Shown here one piece after another: positions 10,113-18,068 of a DNA stretch of 64,000 nt (position 1 is its first letter; each line of letters opens with the position of its first letter). The DNA is from Neorhizobium vignae (lineage in GTDB: Bacteria; Pseudomonadota; Alphaproteobacteria; Rhizobiales; Rhizobiaceae). Made by a program: the position numbers and the translations under genes. The notes under the pieces were generated by a model that was not told the DNA's origin, made no database searches, and was given only the letters and a program-made list of their open reading frames with translations. The stretch spans positions 248,001-312,000 of the forward strand of contig NZ_JNNU01000006.1 in NCBI RefSeq assembly GCF_000732195.1, given 5' to 3'.

Positions 10113-11306
10113 ATGAACATTCATGAATATCAGGCCAAGGCTCTGCTGAAGGGCTATGGTGCGCCGGTTGCGGAAGGCGTCGCGATCCTCAAGGCTGAAG
10201 AGGCCGAGGCTGCTGCGAAGTCGCTGCCGGGTCCGCTTTACGTCGTCAAGAGCCAGATCCATGCGGGCGGCCGCGGCAAGGGCAAGTTCAAGGAACTCGG
10301 CCCCGACGCCAAGGGCGGCGTTCGCCTCGCCTTCTCGATCGAGGAAGCCAAGGCGCATGCCAAGGAAATGCTCGGCAACACGCTGGTGACCGCGCAGACC
10401 GGCGAAGCCGGCAAGCAGGTCAACCGTCTCTACATCGAAGACGGCGCCGACATCGCTCGCGAACTTTACTGCTCGCTGCTGGTCGATCGCTCGGTCGGCC
10501 GCGTTGCCTTCGTCGTTTCGACCGAAGGCGGCATGGACATCGAAGCCGTTGCCCACGATACGCCTGAAAAGATCCAGACGATCGCCATCGATCCGGAAGC
10601 CGGCGTGACGGCTGCAGACATCGCTGCGATCTCCAAGGCTCTGGAACTCGACGGCGCTGCCGCCGAAGACGCCAAGTCGCTCTTCCCGCTGCTCTACAAG
10701 GCCTTCAACGAGAAGGACATGGCCCTTCTCGAGATCAATCCGCTGATCGTCATGAAGAACGGCCACCTGCGCGTTCTGGACGCCAAGATGTCGTTCGACG
10801 GCAACGCGCTCTTCCGTCACGACGACGTCAAGGCGCTGCGCGACGAGACCGAAGAAGACGCCAAGGAAATCGAGGCCTCCAAGTGGGACCTCGCCTACGT
10901 TGCCCTCGACGGCAATATCGGCTGCATGGTCAACGGCGCCGGTCTCGCCATGGCGACGATGGACATCATCAAGCTCTACGGCAAGGAGCCGGCTAACTTC
11001 TGCGACGTCGGCGGCGGCGCCGGCAAGGAGAAGGTGGCTGCGGCCTTCAAGATCATCACCGCGGACCCCAAGGTCGAGGGCATCCTCGTCAACATCTTCG
11101 GCGGCATCATGCGCTGCGACGTCATCGCCGAAGGCGTTGTCGCGGCGGTGCAGGAAGTCGGTCTGAAGGTTCCGCTCGTCGTTCGCCTCGAAGGCACCAA
11201 TGTCGAGCTCGGCAAGAAGATCCTGAATGAGTCCGGTCTCGCCATCACGGCGGCTGACGACCTTGACGACGCGGCGAAGAAGATCGTCGCGGCGATCGAA
11301 GCCTAA
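10113..11306 (+). CDS. sucC: succinyl-CoA synthetase (ADP-forming) beta subunit
   Basis: The 397-residue subunit binds nucleotide through an ATP-grasp fold and, with SucD, converts succinyl-CoA to succinate with ATP or GTP formation. It begins [19 protein letters not shown], has [16 protein letters not shown] near residue 50, [10 protein letters not shown] and [15 protein letters not shown] near residue 205-230, and the C-terminal flavodoxin-like domain with [15 protein letters not shown] near residue 325. Length is typical. The sucD ATG lies 19 bases after the stop. Confidence 0.97.
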   Translation: MNIHEYQAKALLKGYGAPVAEGVAILKAEEAEAAAKSLPGPLYVVKSQIHAGGRGKGKFKELGPDAKGGVRLAFSIEEAKAHAKEMLGNTLVTAQTGEAGKQVNRLYIEDGADIARELYCSLLVDRSVGRVAFVVSTEGGMDIEAVAHDTPEKIQTIAIDPEAGVTAADIAAISKALELDGAAAEDAKSLFPLLYKAFNEKDMALLEINPLIVMKNGHLRVLDAKMSFDGNALFRHDDVKALRDETEEDAKEIEASKWDLAYVALDGNIGCMVNGAGLAMATMDIIKLYGKEPANFCDVGGGAGKEKVAAAFKIITADPKVEGILVNIFGGIMRCDVIAEGVVAAVQEVGLKVPLVVRLEGTNVELGKKILNESGLAITAADDLDDAAKKIVAAIEA

Positions 11307-11325
11307 CCTGGAAGGACCGGAACCA

Positions 11326-12231
11326 ATGTCTATTCTCGTCAACAAAGACACCAAGGTCATCGTCCAGGGCCTGACCGGGAAGACCGGCACCTTTCACACG
11401 GAGCAGGCGCTTGCCTATTACGGCACCAAGATGGTGGGCGGCGTTCATCCGAAAAAGGGCGGCGAATCGTGGTCGTCCGGCGTCGATGGCACGTCGCTGC
11501 CGATCTTCACCTCGGTTGCCGAAGCCAGGGAACGGACCGGCGCCGATGCGACCGTGATCTACGTCCCGCCGGCAGGCGCAGCGGACGCGATCATCGAGGC
11601 GATCGAAGCCGAAGTCCCGTTCATCACCTGCATCACCGAAGGCATCCCGGTCATGGACATGGTGCGCGTCAAGGCCCGCCTCGACCGTTCCAAGTCGCGA
11701 CTGCTCGGCCCCAACTGCCCGGGCATCCTGACGCCGGAAGAATGCAAGATCGGCATCATGCCGGGCTCGATCTTCCGCAAGGGTTCGGTCGGCATCGTGT
11801 CCCGTTCAGGCACGCTGACCTATGAAGCCGTGTTCCAGACCTCGAACGAAGGCCTCGGCCAGACGACCGCTGTCGGCATCGGCGGCGACCCGGTCAAGGG
11901 CACCGAGTTCATCGACGTCCTGGAAATGTTCCTCGCCGACGACGCAACGACCTCGATCATCATGATCGGCGAAATCGGCGGCTCGGCTGAAGAAGACGCG
12001 GCACAGTTCCTCAAGGACGAAGCCAAGAAGGGCCGCAGCAAGCCGATGGCCGGCTTCATCGCGGGCCGTACCGCACCGAAGGGCCGCACCATGGGTCACG
12101 CCGGCGCAGTGGTTTCCGGCGGCAAGGGCGATGCGGAATCGAAGATCGCGGCCATGGAATCGGCAGGCATCAAGGTGTCGCCTTCTCCGGCCCGTCTCGG
12201 CAAGACCTTGGTTGAAGTCCTGAAGGGCTGA
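11326..12231 (+). CDS. sucD: succinyl-CoA synthetase alpha subunit
   Basis: The 301-residue subunit carries the CoA site and the transient phosphohistidine. Visible are [20 protein letters not shown] with the CoA-binding loop, [46 protein letters not shown], and the phosphohistidine in [19 protein letters not shown] near residue 250. The ATG at 11326 gives the conserved [12 protein letters not shown] start; the reading frame opens earlier inside sucC but that part is not real. It is followed by a 236-base structured gap before sucA. Confidence 0.97.
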   Translation: MSILVNKDTKVIVQGLTGKTGTFHTEQALAYYGTKMVGGVHPKKGGESWSSGVDGTSLPIFTSVAEARERTGADATVIYVPPAGAADAIIEAIEAEVPFITCITEGIPVMDMVRVKARLDRSKSRLLGPNCPGILTPEECKIGIMPGSIFRKGSVGIVSRSGTLTYEAVFQTSNEGLGQTTAVGIGGDPVKGTEFIDVLEMFLADDATTSIIMIGEIGGSAEEDAAQFLKDEAKKGRSKPMAGFIAGRTAPKGRTMGHAGAVVSGGKGDAESKIAAMESAGIKVSPSPARLGKTLVEVLKG

Positions 12232-12248
12232 CGCCACATAAAGGACAC

Positions 12249-12459
12249 TCGCCGCCGATAGATAGGTGGCGATTGATCCGACAAGCTTCGGACAGGCGAA
12301 GCGCCACATTGTTTCGCCTGTCCATGTTTTGCGTCTCCCAACTTCTCGAGACGCGTAACCGCCAAGCGCGGTTCGGTACCAAGACGAAGACCAAGAAAAT
12401 GCGGAGGCCGGAGATATTTTCCGGTTCCGATTACGTCAGGAGGCGGGCGCGGCGCCCGC
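12249..12459 (+). promoter_or_regulatory. structured leader between sucD and sucA (candidate cis-regulatory RNA)
   Basis: The 236-base gap holds several clear stems. H1: TCGCCGCC (12249-12256) with GGTGGCGA (12265-12272). H2: GGACAGGCGAA (12290-12300) with TTCGCCTGTCC (12313-12323). An alternative to H2: GCTTCG (12285-12290) with CGAAGC (12297-12302), which uses the left arm of H2. H3: GCGTCTC (12331-12337) with GAGACGC (12348-12354). H4: CCGGA (12408-12412) with TCCGG (12420-12424). H5: GCGGGCG (12443-12449) with CGCCCGC (12453-12459). The mutually exclusive pairings and the position directly before sucA suggest attenuation or translation control; this is inference. Confidence 0.5.
12290..12330 (+). 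terminator. terminator-like hairpin upstream of sucA
   Basis: An 11-bp perfect stem (12290-12300 with 12313-12323, 12-base loop) is followed by ATGTTTT. It could end mdh-sucCD transcripts or act as an attenuator for sucAB. The short, interrupted U-run makes strong intrinsic termination uncertain. Confidence 0.5.
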
Positions 12460-12470
12460 AGATAACCATG
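12438..12470 (+). promoter_or_regulatory. sucA ribosome binding site bridged by a hairpin
   Basis: A full AGGAGG (12438-12443) lies 24 bases before the sucA ATG (12468), too far for normal use. A perfect 7-bp stem with a CGG loop (12443-12459) fills that space. Folded, it leaves about 8 bases between the Shine-Dalgarno and the ATG, an ideal spacing. Confidence 0.5.
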
Positions 12471-15464
12471 GCACGGCAAGAAGCCAACGAGCAGTTCCTC
12501 ATCACCTCTTTCCTCGACGGACAGAACGCAGCCTATATCGAGCAGCTTCATGCTCGTTACGAGGATGACCCGACATCCGTCGCGCCGGAATGGCAGGCCT
12601 TCTTCAAGGCGCTGGCCGACAATCCGGACGATGTGAAAGCGGCGGCGAAGGGTGCCTCCTGGCAGCGCAAGAACTGGCCGATCACGGCCAATGGCGAGCT
12701 GGTATCGGCGCTCGACGGCAACTGGCCGATCGTCGAAAAGGCGATCGAAACCAAGGTCAAGGCAAAGGCCGAAGCTGCCGCCGTTGCGACCGGCAAGCCG
12801 GTCAACGAAACCGACGTGCTGCAGGCGACACGCGATAGCGTCCGCGCCATCATGATGATCCGCGCCTATCGCATGCGCGGCCACCTGCACGCGAAGCTCG
12901 ATCCGCTCGGTATTGCCAGCGCGGTCGAGGACTATAACGAGCTTTCGCCGACGGCTTACGGCTTCACGGAAGCCGATTACGACCGCAAGATCTTCATCGA
13001 CAACGTGCTCGGCCTCGAATACGCGACTCTCCGTGAGATGATCGAGATCCTTGAGCGCACCTATTGCTCGACGCTCGGCGTCGAATTCATGCATATCTCC
13101 AATCCGGAAGAGAAGTCCTGGATCCAGGAGCGCATCGAGGGCCCCGGCAAGGGCGTCGAATTCACCGCCAACGGCAAGAAGGCGATCCTTCAGAAGCTGG
13201 TGGAAGCGGAAGGTTACGAACAGTTCCTCGACGTCCGCTTCAAGGGGACCAAGCGTTTCGGCCTCGACGGCGGCGAATCGCTGATCCCGGCGCTCGAACA
13301 GATCATCAAGCGCGGCGGCCAGGACGGCCTGGAAGAAGTCATCGTCGGCATGGCCCATCGCGGCCGCCTGAACGTTCTCACTAACGTCATGGGCAAGCCG
13401 CACCGCGCAGTGTTCCACGAGTTCAAGGGCGGTTCGTTCAAGCCGGACGAAGTCGAAGGCTCGGGCGACGTGAAGTACCATCTCGGTGCTTCTTCTGACC
13501 GCGAGTTCGACGGCAACACCGTGCACCTGTCGCTCACGGCCAACCCTTCGCATCTTGAAATCGTCAACCCGGTCGTCATGGGCAAGGCGCGCGCCAAGCA
13601 GGATATGCGTGCCAAGGTCTGGGAAGGCGACGTCATTCCGCTCAAGGAGCGTTCCAAGGTTCTGCCGCTGCTGTTGCACGGCGATGCGGCCTTTGCCGGC
13701 CAAGGCGTCGTGGCTGAAATCCTCGGCCTTTCGGGTCTGCGCGGTCATCGCGTCGCCGGCACGATGCACGTCATCATCAACAACCAGATCGGCTTCACCA
13801 CCAATCCGGCCTTCTCGCGTTCGTCGCCCTATCCGTCCGACGTCGCCAAGATGATCGAGGCCCCGATCTTCCACGTCAACGGCGACGACCCGGAAGCGGT
13901 CGTCTACGCCGCCAAGATTGCGACCGAATACCGGATGAAGTTCCACAAGCCGGTGGTCGTCGACATGTTCTGCTACCGTCGCTTCGGTCATAACGAAGGC
14001 GACGAGCCGGCGTTCACGCAGCCGAAGATGTACAAGGTCATCCGCGCCCACAAGACGGTCGCGCAGATCTATGCCGACCGCCTGATCGCCGAAGGTCTCG
14101 TCACCGACGGCGAGTTCGAGAAGATGAAGGCCGACTGGCGCGCCAATCTCGAAACCGAGTTCGAGGCCGGTCAGAGCTACAAGCCGAACAAGGCCGACTG
14201 GCTGGACGGCCAGTGGTCGGGCCTGCGTTCGGCCGACAATGCCGACGAGCAGCGCCGTGGCAAGACCGCGATGCCGATGAAGGAACTGCGGGAGATCGGC
14301 CGCAAGCTGTCGACAATTCCGGAAGGCTTCAATGCGCACCGCACCATCAAGCGGTTCATGGAGAACCGCGCCCAGATGGTCGAGACCGGCGAAGGCATCG
14401 ACTGGGCCATGGCGGAAGCCCTGGCATTCGGCTCGCTTGCCGTCGAAGGCACCAAGATCCGCCTGTCCGGCCAGGATTGCGAACGCGGCACGTTCAGCCA
14501 ACGTCATTCGGTTCTCTACGATCAGGACACCGAAGAGCGCTACATTCCGCTCGCCAACCTGTCGCCGACCCAGGCCCGGTACGAAGTCATCAACTCGATG
14601 CTTTCGGAAGAGGCGGTCCTCGGCTTCGAATACGGGTATTCGCTTGCCCGCCCGAATGCACTGACCCTCTGGGAAGCCCAGTTCGGCGACTTCGCCAACG
14701 GTGCACAGGTCGTGTTCGACCAGTTCATCTCGTCTGGCGAACGCAAGTGGCTGCGCATGTCCGGTCTCGTCTGCCTGCTGCCGCACGGTTATGAAGGCCA
14801 GGGTCCGGAACACTCCTCGGCACGCCTCGAGCGCTGGCTGCAGATGTGCGCCGAAGACAACATGCAGGTCGCCAACGTCACGACGCCGGCCAACTACTTC
14901 CATATCCTGCGTCGCCAGACCAAGCGCGACTTCCGCAAGCCGCTCATCCTGATGACGCCGAAGTCCCTGCTGCGCCACAAACGGGCTACCTCGACGCTTG
15001 CCGAACTGGCCGGCGAATCCTCCTTCCATCGCCTCCTCTGGGACGATGCGGAGGTCATCAAGGACGGCCCGATCAAGCTGCAGAAGGATGCCAAGATCCG
15101 TCGCGTCGTGCTGTGCACCGGCAAGGTCTATTACGACCTTCTCGAAGAGCGCGAAAAGCGCGGCATTGACGACATCTACCTGCTGCGCATCGAACAGCTT
15201 TATCCGTTCCCGGCCAAGGCGCTGATCAACGAGCTTTCCCGCTTCCGCAACGCGGAAATGGTCTGGTGCCAGGAAGAGCCGAAGAACATGGGTGCCTGGT
15301 CGTTCATCGACCCGTATCTGGAATGGGTTCTGGCGCATATCGATGCCAAGTATCAGCGCGTTCGTTACACGGGCCGGCCGGCAGCGGCCTCGCCCGCAAC
15401 GGGCCAGATGTCGAAGCATCTCGCACAGCTCGAAGCCTTCCTCGAAGACGCGCTGGGCGGCTGA
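12468..15464 (+). CDS. sucA: 2-oxoglutarate dehydrogenase E1 component
   Basis: The 998-residue thiamine-diphosphate enzyme decarboxylates 2-oxoglutarate and transfers the succinyl group to the SucB lipoyl arm. The start is the ATG at 12468 (MARQEANEQFLITSFLDGQN), which gives the conserved E1o N-terminus; the longer reading frame from 12273 runs through the structured leader and is rejected. Landmarks are the GMAHRGRLNVLTNVMGKP segment near residue 300, TANPSHLEIVNPVVMGK, the ThDP region HGDAAFAGQGVVAE and NNQIGFTTNP, FGHNEGDEPAFTQP near residue 510, and LPHGYEGQGPEHSSARLERW near residue 765. A YciI-like gene separates it from sucB. Confidence 0.97.
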   Translation: MARQEANEQFLITSFLDGQNAAYIEQLHARYEDDPTSVAPEWQAFFKALADNPDDVKAAAKGASWQRKNWPITANGELVSALDGNWPIVEKAIETKVKAKAEAAAVATGKPVNETDVLQATRDSVRAIMMIRAYRMRGHLHAKLDPLGIASAVEDYNELSPTAYGFTEADYDRKIFIDNVLGLEYATLREMIEILERTYCSTLGVEFMHISNPEEKSWIQERIEGPGKGVEFTANGKKAILQKLVEAEGYEQFLDVRFKGTKRFGLDGGESLIPALEQIIKRGGQDGLEEVIVGMAHRGRLNVLTNVMGKPHRAVFHEFKGGSFKPDEVEGSGDVKYHLGASSDREFDGNTVHLSLTANPSHLEIVNPVVMGKARAKQDMRAKVWEGDVIPLKERSKVLPLLLHGDAAFAGQGVVAEILGLSGLRGHRVAGTMHVIINNQIGFTTNPAFSRSSPYPSDVAKMIEAPIFHVNGDDPEAVVYAAKIATEYRMKFHKPVVVDMFCYRRFGHNEGDEPAFTQPKMYKVIRAHKTVAQIYADRLIAEGLVTDGEFEKMKADWRANLETEFEAGQSYKPNKADWLDGQWSGLRSADNADEQRRGKTAMPMKELREIGRKLSTIPEGFNAHRTIKRFMENRAQMVETGEGIDWAMAEALAFGSLAVEGTKIRLSGQDCERGTFSQRHSVLYDQDTEERYIPLANLSPTQARYEVINSMLSEEAVLGFEYGYSLARPNALTLWEAQFGDFANGAQVVFDQFISSGERKWLRMSGLVCLLPHGYEGQGPEHSSARLERWLQMCAEDNMQVANVTTPANYFHILRRQTKRDFRKPLILMTPKSLLRHKRATSTLAELAGESSFHRLLWDDAEVIKDGPIKLQKDAKIRRVVLCTGKVYYDLLEEREKRGIDDIYLLRIEQLYPFPAKALINELSRFRNAEMVWCQEEPKNMGAWSFIDPYLEWVLAHIDAKYQRVRYTGRPAAASPATGQMSKHLAQLEAFLEDALGG

Positions 15465-15476
15465 GGGGACGGGCGG

Positions 15477-15803
15477 ATGGCCTATTTTCACCTGAAGCTC
15501 GTTCCGCCTCGGCCGAGCTTTCCGCATGACGCAACGCCGGAGGAAATGACGGCGATGCAGGCCCACGCCGCCTATTGGCATGGCCATGCGGAAACCGGCG
15601 TCGCGATCGCCGTCGGTCCCGTCTTTTCGGAAGGCGGGGCTTTTGGCATCGCGGTAGTGGAAGCTGCGGATGCGGCGGCCGCCCAGGCGCTCGGCGACAA
15701 CGATCCGGTGATCAAGGCGGCTCTAGGCTTCCGCTTCGAAACCTCTCCCATGCCATCCATCATTCTTCGGACGTCTGCGGCAGATGCCGCCGCCGCCGTC
15801 TAA
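15477..15803 (+). CDS. YciI-like (YCII domain) protein between sucA and sucB
   Basis: The 108-residue protein begins MAYFHLKLVPPRPSFPHDAT, has a central HAAYWHGHAETGVAIAVGPV with the conserved histidine and glycine pattern of YCII-related domains, and a DNDPVIKAALGFRFE segment where the usual DP(F/Y) motif stands. It starts 12 bases after sucA and ends 30 bases before sucB, so it must share their mRNA unless there is an internal promoter. Why a YciI-like protein is coded between two subunits of one complex is not known; a link to 2-oxoglutarate dehydrogenase chemistry is possible but unproven. Confidence 0.8.
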   Translation: MAYFHLKLVPPRPSFPHDATPEEMTAMQAHAAYWHGHAETGVAIAVGPVFSEGGAFGIAVVEAADAAAAQALGDNDPVIKAALGFRFETSPMPSIILRTSAADAAAAV

Positions 15804-15833
15804 ACGAAAACAAACCATTCAGGAACTCACACA

Positions 15834-17090
15834 ATGGCCACTGAAATCCGCGTCCCAACCCTCGGAGAATCCGTCAGCGAGGCGACCGTCGGCACCTGGT
15901 TCAAGAAGGTCGGCGAGACGGTCAAGGCCGACGAGCCGCTCCTCGAGCTCGAAACGGACAAGGTGACCGTCGAGGTTCCGTCGCCGGCTGCCGGCGTTCT
16001 GACCGAGATCGTCGCCGCCAACGGCGAGACCGTCGGCCTCGGCGCCCTGCTCGGCCAGATCGCCGAAGGTGCAGCAGGTGCCGCGACTGCCGCTCCGGCC
16101 GCAAAGCCCGCCGAAGCCGCACCGGCCAAGGCTGCCGAACCGGCTGCTCCGGCGCCTGTCGCCGCTGCCGCCAGCGCCTCTGCTGCCGCCACCTCGATGC
16201 CGCCGGCTCCGGCTGCCGCCAAGATCGCTGCGGACAACAACATCTCGACCGCCGATATCGATGGTTCGGGCAAGCGTGGCCAGGTCCTCAAGGGCGACGT
16301 GATCGCTGCGGTCGCCAAGGGCATTTCCGCTCCGGCTGCCGCGCCTGCCGCTCCGGCAGCACCCCGTCCGGTTTCCTCGGCTGACGACGCATCGCGCGAA
16401 GAGCGCGTGAAGATGACGCGCCTGCGCCAGACGATCGCCCGCCGCCTCAAGGATGCACAGAACACCGCCGCCATGCTGACCACCTATAACGAGGTGGACA
16501 TGAAGGCGGTCATGGACCTGCGCAACCGCTACAAGGACGTGTTCGAGAAGAAGCACGGCGTGAAGCTCGGCTTCATGGGCTTCTTCACCAAGGCCGTGAC
16601 ACATGCGCTGAAGGAACTGCCGGCCGTCAACGCCGAGATCGACGGCACCGACATCATCTACAAGAACTACTGCCATGTCGGCGTCGCCGTCGGCACCGAC
16701 AAGGGTCTCGTGGTTCCGGTCGTGCGCAATGCGGACCAGATGTCGATCGCCGAAATCGAGAAGGATATCGGCCGCCTCGGCAAGCTCGCCCGTGACGGCG
16801 CGCTCTCCATGGCCGACATGCAGGGCGGTACGTTCACCATCTCGAACGGCGGCGTCTACGGTTCGCTGATGTCCTCGCCGATCCTCAACGCTCCGCAGTC
16901 CGGCATTCTCGGCATGCACAAGATCCAGGATCGCCCGGTCGTCATCGGCGGCCAGATCGTCATCCGCCCGATGATGTATCTGGCGCTCTCCTACGACCAC
17001 CGCATGGTGGATGGCAAGGAAGCCGTGACCTTCCTCGTGCGCGTCAAGGAAAGCCTCGAAGATCCGGAACGTCTGGTTCTCGATCTCTAA
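15834..17090 (+). CDS. sucB: 2-oxoglutarate dehydrogenase E2 component (dihydrolipoyl succinyltransferase)
   Basis: The 418-residue core enzyme moves succinyl groups to CoA. Domains in order are one lipoyl domain (residues 1-78, lipoyl-lysine in [18 protein letters not shown]), an Ala/Pro-rich linker, the peripheral-subunit-binding domain ([20 protein letters not shown], about 125-160), a second Ala/Pro linker and the catalytic domain ending in [19 protein letters not shown], whose His and Asp are the chloramphenicol-acetyltransferase-type catalytic residues. A single lipoyl domain is usual for E2o. A MAPEG gene starts 15 bases downstream. Confidence 0.97.
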   Translation: MATEIRVPTLGESVSEATVGTWFKKVGETVKADEPLLELETDKVTVEVPSPAAGVLTEIVAANGETVGLGALLGQIAEGAAGAATAAPAAKPAEAAPAKAAEPAAPAPVAAAASASAAATSMPPAPAAAKIAADNNISTADIDGSGKRGQVLKGDVIAAVAKGISAPAAAPAAPAAPRPVSSADDASREERVKMTRLRQTIARRLKDAQNTAAMLTTYNEVDMKAVMDLRNRYKDVFEKKHGVKLGFMGFFTKAVTHALKELPAVNAEIDGTDIIYKNYCHVGVAVGTDKGLVVPVVRNADQMSIAEIEKDIGRLGKLARDGALSMADMQGGTFTISNGGVYGSLMSSPILNAPQSGILGMHKIQDRPVVIGGQIVIRPMMYLALSYDHRMVDGKEAVTFLVRVKESLEDPERLVLDL

Positions 17091-17105
17091 GACGGGAACG
17101 AACCC

Positions 17106-17522
17106 ATGGAAACGCTCGGGGTTACCGCAACGCCGTACATGACGCTGCTGGCCTTGAGCGTTGTCCTTCTGGTCTTCCATGTCCTGCTGCAGGGTACGCT
17201 CTCGACCCGCGAACTCGGGTCGGAGTGGAATGCCGGGCCGCGGGACGCGGGGCTGGCACCGAAGGGCAGGTTCGCCGGCCGCGCGGAGCGGGCGTCGAAG
17301 AATTTCCAGGAAACCTATCCGGCTTTCGTCGGGCTTCTGCTCGGCGTCGCCTTTGCCGGCGACGACGCATCCGGCTGGGGCCTGATCGGCGGCTGGATCT
17401 GGCTTGTTTCGCGGGTCGTCTATATTCCGCTCTATATGGGCGGCGTGCCCTATATCCGGTCCCTCGTCTGGACGGTGAGCCTGATCGGGCTTCTCGCCAT
17501 GACCATTGCGCTCTTCCGGTGA
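17106..17522 (+). CDS. MAPEG family membrane protein
   Basis: The 138-residue integral membrane protein has about four hydrophobic helices (residues 10-30, 75-95, 98-115, 118-137). RAERASKNFQETYPAFVGLL near residue 58 is the MAPEG signature (membrane-associated proteins in eicosanoid and glutathione metabolism), where the arginine, asparagine and glutamate contribute to glutathione binding in characterised members. The substrate here is unknown. It lies between sucB and the secreted protein with only 3 bases to the next ATG, so it is in the suc-lpd transcript. Confidence 0.85.
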   Translation: METLGVTATPYMTLLALSVVLLVFHVLLQGTLSTRELGSEWNAGPRDAGLAPKGRFAGRAERASKNFQETYPAFVGLLLGVAFAGDDASGWGLIGGWIWLVSRVVYIPLYMGGVPYIRSLVWTVSLIGLLAMTIALFR

Positions 17523-17525
17523 CCC

Positions 17526-18029
17526 ATGATCGCTTCCTTGAAAACATGGCTTCCGATTTTCTGCCTGGTGCCGGGCATGGCTGCGGCCGCCGAACGGTGC
17601 GCGATCGAGAAGGCGGTATTCGTCGAGGCGACTGCCGGAACGGTGCTCGCCTTCAAGCCGGTCGCTTCGAATGCAGCTGTGGTCAGCCATCTCTTCACGA
17701 TCACCGGGGCCAAGCTGAAGCTCGACGGCAACGTGATGTACGACGACGAATCCAAGCGCCCGGGCGGCATGGTGACCAACAACTGCCCACAGGGCGATGC
17801 GACGGGCGCGGAACTTCGGGCCTGCACCGTCTGGACCGGCGTGCCCTATGCCCTTGATGTGGCGACCGGCCATATCGACATATTGGGCGCGGCGAATACT
17901 CCGGCACCGGACGCAATCCTGATGCCCGGTTTCGGCCCGTCGATCCGACATTCGACGCTGTGGGGCAAGAGCGGTCTGAAACAGGTCCCGTGGGATCTCT
18001 ATGAATTCAAGGAATGCAAGGCGGCGTGA
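17526..18029 (+). CDS. secreted protein of unknown function
   Basis: The 167-residue protein starts with a signal peptide (MIASLKTWLPIFCLVPGMAAAAERC, cleavage near residue 22). The mature part has four further cysteines (in NNCPQGD, RACTVW and near the C-terminal KECKAA) besides ERC, so disulfides are likely, and a hydrophobic C-terminal PDAILMPGFGPSIRHSTLWG stretch. No known domain is recognised. It sits between the MAPEG gene and lpd in the 2-oxoglutarate dehydrogenase cluster. Confidence 0.7.
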   Translation: MIASLKTWLPIFCLVPGMAAAAERCAIEKAVFVEATAGTVLAFKPVASNAAVVSHLFTITGAKLKLDGNVMYDDESKRPGGMVTNNCPQGDATGAELRACTVWTGVPYALDVATGHIDILGAANTPAPDAILMPGFGPSIRHSTLWGKSGLKQVPWDLYEFKECKAA

Positions 18030-18068
18030 GCGAGGCTCCTCCGCGGGTTATCAAGAGAAGGATTTGTG

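Noticed and set aside
12273-12467. N-terminal extension of SucA from 12273
   Set aside because: It would translate the structured leader; family E1 proteins begin at the equivalent of the ATG at 12468.
12096-15587. 1163-codon open frame antisense to sucA
   Set aside because: Mirrors the sucA reading frame and has no recognisable domains; sucA is unmistakable on the other strand.
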